From NCBI GenBank assembly GCA_023263825.1, contig JALQUJ010000222.1, positions 1 through 9,238 on the forward strand: a DNA stretch of 9,238 nucleotides, written 5' to 3'. The position numbers and the translations under genes are program-made. Of this stretch, positions 7,784 to 9,238 are shown piece after piece. How positions within the stretch are numbered: position 1 is the stretch's first letter; every line of letters begins with the position of its first letter. Below the pieces are notes generated by a model. The model saw only the letters and a program-made list of their open reading frames with translations, searched no databases and was not told where the DNA came from. Source of the stretch: Porticoccus sp. (lineage in GTDB: Bacteria > Pseudomonadota > Gammaproteobacteria > Pseudomonadales > Porticoccaceae).

Positions 7784-8479
7784 TTAAATAAGCTCATCGT
7801 TCAGGCTCAAGCCTTTGGTAAATAGTTGAACCGGGTGCCCAATATAAAAACCCTGAACCCAATCACAACCCAGCATTTTGCAATGTCCAAACTCCTGCTC
7901 TGTTTCAACCCCTTCACCAATCACGGTCCTGCCCTGAATTTTTGCAATTCGGATGTCTCTTTCCAGAGCTGTTTTTGCCTGTTCAGACTCCAATGTTTTA
8001 TGCAGTAAAGGTCGGGCAATTTTCAAGAAAGGTGTGTGCTCCTTATCCAGATGAACAGATACATCTGCTGCACGGTAATAGGGATTAGTCGCAAACCTCA
8101 AGCCACTTCGTGCCAGCTTCATGCAGTTTGAATACATTTGTATGTATTCTTGACTATTTAATTCACGGGGAGGGTTATTAATTTCAATGGCAATTTGTTT
8201 ACCTGTTTCTACCAGTGTTTGGAGTTTCTCTTGAAGCTCTTCCAGGTTCTCCTTTGCACACAAAGTGTATGGGGACACATTGATGAAGAACACATCAGTA
8301 TCCGCTTTATCGCAGACACTCCCGAGGCAGTTAAGGGCAAAAAAATCAATGGCCGCAGTTTCTTTTGCCTCATTGGCCTGATCAATAATACCTTTGGCAC
8401 TTTCTGGCGTTTTATCAGATGGCTTTTTTAATTGAGTATAAATTTCAGAAGCACAGGTTTGTAATGAGCGGATATCCAC
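7784..8479 (-). CDS. Degenerate EAL-domain protein, probably not an active c-di-GMP phosphodiesterase
   Basis: 231 residues from GTG 8479; essentially one EAL domain with no sensor or membrane segment. Family landmarks: IVDIRSL..SEIY at the start, where Glu12 takes the EAL-motif position (EIY instead of EAL); FINVSP with Asn67; IAIEI with Glu99; FLKIA with Lys153 (usual LKID loses its Asp); GEGVETE with Glu189 and Glu192; and QGFYIGHP with Gln209. The metal-binding DDFG loop is replaced by NPYY at 132-135. Loss of both Asp residues argues against hydrolysis of c-di-GMP; sensing or protein binding is more likely. The GTG start has no good ribosome site, and the first domain strand (FVLSGQK) is encoded upstream of it. 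A better start, ATG 8557 with AGGA ahead of it, is in frame but cut by TAG at 8533-8531. The gene may therefore be 5' damaged, or translated by readthrough or reinitiation. Convergent with fabY, 41 bp apart. Confidence 0.75.
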   Translation of the reverse strand: MDIRSLQTCASEIYTQLKKPSDKTPESAKGIIDQANEAKETAAIDFFALNCLGSVCDKADTDVFFINVSPYTLCAKENLEELQEKLQTLVETGKQIAIEINNPPRELNSQEYIQMYSNCMKLARSGLRFATNPYYRAADVSVHLDKEHTPFLKIARPLLHKTLESEQAKTALERDIRIAKIQGRTVIGEGVETEQEFGHCKMLGCDWVQGFYIGHPVQLFTKGLSLNDELI

Positions 8480-8530
8480 AATCTTCTGACCAGATAGAAC
8501 AAATTTAGCGTCGTGAATATCTGAATCAGC

Positions 8531-8557
8531 CTAATCCGTTGTAACTTGGTCCGTCAT
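8531..8557 (-). other. Short 5' reading frame (8 codons then TAG) in frame with the EAL gene
   Basis: ATG at 8557-8555 follows CAGGAAC, with AGGAA about six bases before it. The encoded MTDQVTTD ends at TAG (8533-8531). The frame then stays open, encoding ADSDIHDAKFVLSGQK, straight into the EAL domain at 8479. This looks like the original N-terminus of the EAL protein carrying a nonsense codon, or else a leader peptide. Confidence 0.5.
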
Positions 8558-8770
8558 AATTAGTTCCTGTTTAACTCTACGCTAATATTTTTTCAAACTA
8601 CTTTAGGCTGGACTTAAATTCAACCCGAATTAGGTAGATCAGTAAAAAGGCCGAAACTTTTTTATTGGTATTGGTCATTACTAGTATCTTGTAGTGGTTA
8701 AATTATTCTTCCAAACCTGATGATTTTTTGTGAAAGTTGCGGTCCCTCAAAGTGAGCTCCTCGCTTGCGG

Positions 8771-8780
8771 GTAAATTTAC
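8771..8780. promoter_or_regulatory. Perfect 10-bp palindrome upstream of the speA promoter
   Basis: GTAAATTTAC reads the same on both strands and ends seven bases before the candidate -35 box of speA. The position suits an operator. The repressor or activator cannot be named from the sequence. Confidence 0.3.
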
Positions 8781-8787
8781 ACATTTT

Positions 8788-8816
8788 TTGTCATTTGTAG
8801 TTTTTTACAAAATATT
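8788..8816 (+). promoter_or_regulatory. Candidate sigma-70 promoter for speA
   Basis: TTGTCA (8788-8793, five of six matches to the -35 consensus) is followed after exactly 17 bp by AATATT (8811-8816, four of six). The start point would be near 8823, giving a leader of about 130 nt before speA. A dyad TTTGTA-N6-TACAAA (8794-8811) fills the spacer and could be an operator. The -35 box lies inside a 12-bp match to the repeat between the AraC-type regulator and fabY. Confidence 0.4.
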
Positions 8817-8822
8817 GTGTGG

Positions 8823-8955
8823 GTTCGGAGGCATGGCTCCTCCGGTTGTTGGTACTACTCGCTGTATGTCAGGGGGTACTGATGATGACCTTGGTTAATC
8901 ACAGTTTTCTGCTTTGTGCTTCTTCTGATGGTAGTTTCCTCAGGGGACTGGCATT
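8823..8955 (+). promoter_or_regulatory. Structured speA 5' leader
   Basis: Three short hairpins can be drawn by eye. CGGAGG/CCTCCG at 8826-8831 and 8839-8844 has a 7-nt loop. TGATGACC with GGTTAATCA at 8883-8901 has a CUUG-type turn and one bulged A. GTTTCC/GGGGAC at 8934-8939 and 8943-8948 has loop TCA. The last would bury the speA ribosome site AGGGGA, so translation could depend on its opening. No poly-T terminator is present. I do not recognise it as a known riboswitch class. Confidence 0.35.
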
Positions 8956-9238
8956 TTGATAGTTCATAAAAAAACTGACTGGTCTCTAGCGGATACAGCC
9001 ACTTTATACGGCATTCACGATTGGGGTGCCGGTTATTTTAGTCTCTCAGATAAAGGTGAGATGACGGTCGTCACTGGCAAAAATAGCCAGCCGGTAGAAC
9101 TTTCTCTGATGGCCATTGTGGCTGGCCTTGAAGAGCGTGGCCACGCCATGCCGGTGTTACTGCGTATCGAAAATCTGTTAGATGAACGTATTACACGCCT
9201 CAATGAAACCTTTGCCAGAGCAATCCAGAATTTTAGTT
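8956..9238 (+). CDS. speA: Biosynthetic arginine decarboxylase, N-terminal part (3' end outside window)
   Basis: PLP enzyme that decarboxylates L-arginine to agmatine, the first step of one route to putrescine and spermidine. Only the first 94 residues are in the window (the full enzyme is about 630-660). Recognised from the conserved N-terminal pattern: WSLADTATLYGIHDWGAGYF (residues 9-28), then ELSLMAIVAGLEERGHAMPVLLRIENLLDERITRLNETFARAI (about 48-90). This matches the SpeA order of YGI-x-x-WGAGYF, a divergent linker, RG-x-x-x-PVLLR and the DxR-x-x-x-LN helix. The PLP lysine and the substrate-binding residues lie beyond the window. There is no ATG in frame upstream: the frame is closed by TAG at 8932-8934, and the best start is TTG 8956, preceded by AGGGGA (8942-8947) at eight bases. 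ATT 8953 is less likely. The weak start codon plus a hairpin over the ribosome site suggests restrained translation. Confidence 0.82.
   Translation, partial: MIVHKKTDWSLADTATLYGIHDWGAGYFSLSDKGEMTVVTGKNSQPVELSLMAIVAGLEERGHAMPVLLRIENLLDERITRLNETFARAIQNFS

Larger units (their letters stand above)
8558..8955. other. Divergent intergenic region between the EAL gene and speA
   Basis: About 400 bp with no credible protein gene. The part near the EAL gene (8558-8760) is AT-rich, and I see only weak promoter matches on the minus strand. The speA-proximal part holds a 10-bp palindrome, a candidate promoter and a hairpin-rich leader, described separately. An ORF of 21 codons at 8833-8898 (MAPPVVGTTRC...) has GGAGG only one base before its ATG and is not called as a gene. 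Confidence 0.6.

Noticed and set aside
8833..8898. 21-codon ORF in the speA leader
   Set aside because: GGAGG lies only one base before the ATG, and its bases are part of a hairpin; no recognisable peptide family. Left as a possibility within the leader finding.

Overview
This window looks like chromosomal DNA of a Pseudomonas-like or marine gammaproteobacterium. The evidence is the combination of Pil-Chp type twitching/chemosensory genes (chpA, chpC), a PHA synthase resembling the Pseudomonas type, a FabY-type ketoacyl-ACP synthase, and a biosynthetic arginine decarboxylase (speA). A lineage such as the Cellvibrionales/Spongiibacteraceae is possible, but that is a guess from gene content. 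I see no mobile elements, CRISPR arrays, tRNAs or rRNAs.

Layout. (1) 1-2251, plus strand: the 3' part of a ChpA-like CheA-CheY hybrid kinase, then a ChpC-like CheW-domain protein. No chpB methylesterase lies between them. (2) 2437-4654, plus strand: a poly(3-hydroxyalkanoate) synthase (phaC) and a MaoC-like (R)-enoyl-CoA hydratase, the latter interrupted by an in-frame TAG. (3) 4706-5752, minus strand: a GlxA-type AraC-family regulator, divergent from (4) fabY at 5841-7742, plus strand. The 88-bp gap between them carries a 10-bp repeat at 22-bp spacing that looks like an AraC-type operator. (5) 7784-8479, minus strand: a degenerate EAL-domain protein, with an in-frame TAG between its best ribosome binding site/ATG and the domain. 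(6) 8558-8955: a divergent intergenic region with a candidate promoter and a hairpin-rich leader, ahead of (7) the N-terminal part of speA from 8956 to the window end.

How the genes fit together. The Chp genes would control type IV pilus motility and cAMP or surface signalling. The hydratase would convert beta-oxidation enoyl-CoA to (R)-3-hydroxyacyl-CoA, the monomer that PhaC polymerises. FabY would start fatty acid synthesis by condensing acetyl-CoA with malonyl-ACP. The EAL protein lacks the key metal-binding aspartates and is more likely a c-di-GMP sensor or a protein-interaction module than a phosphodiesterase. SpeA makes agmatine for polyamine synthesis.

Most of the window is ordinary core and accessory metabolism. 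The points that stand out are the two conserved reading frames broken by TAG, the phased repeat between the regulator and fabY (with a 12-bp match at the speA promoter), and the structured speA leader. I see no convincing evidence for a wholly new system.
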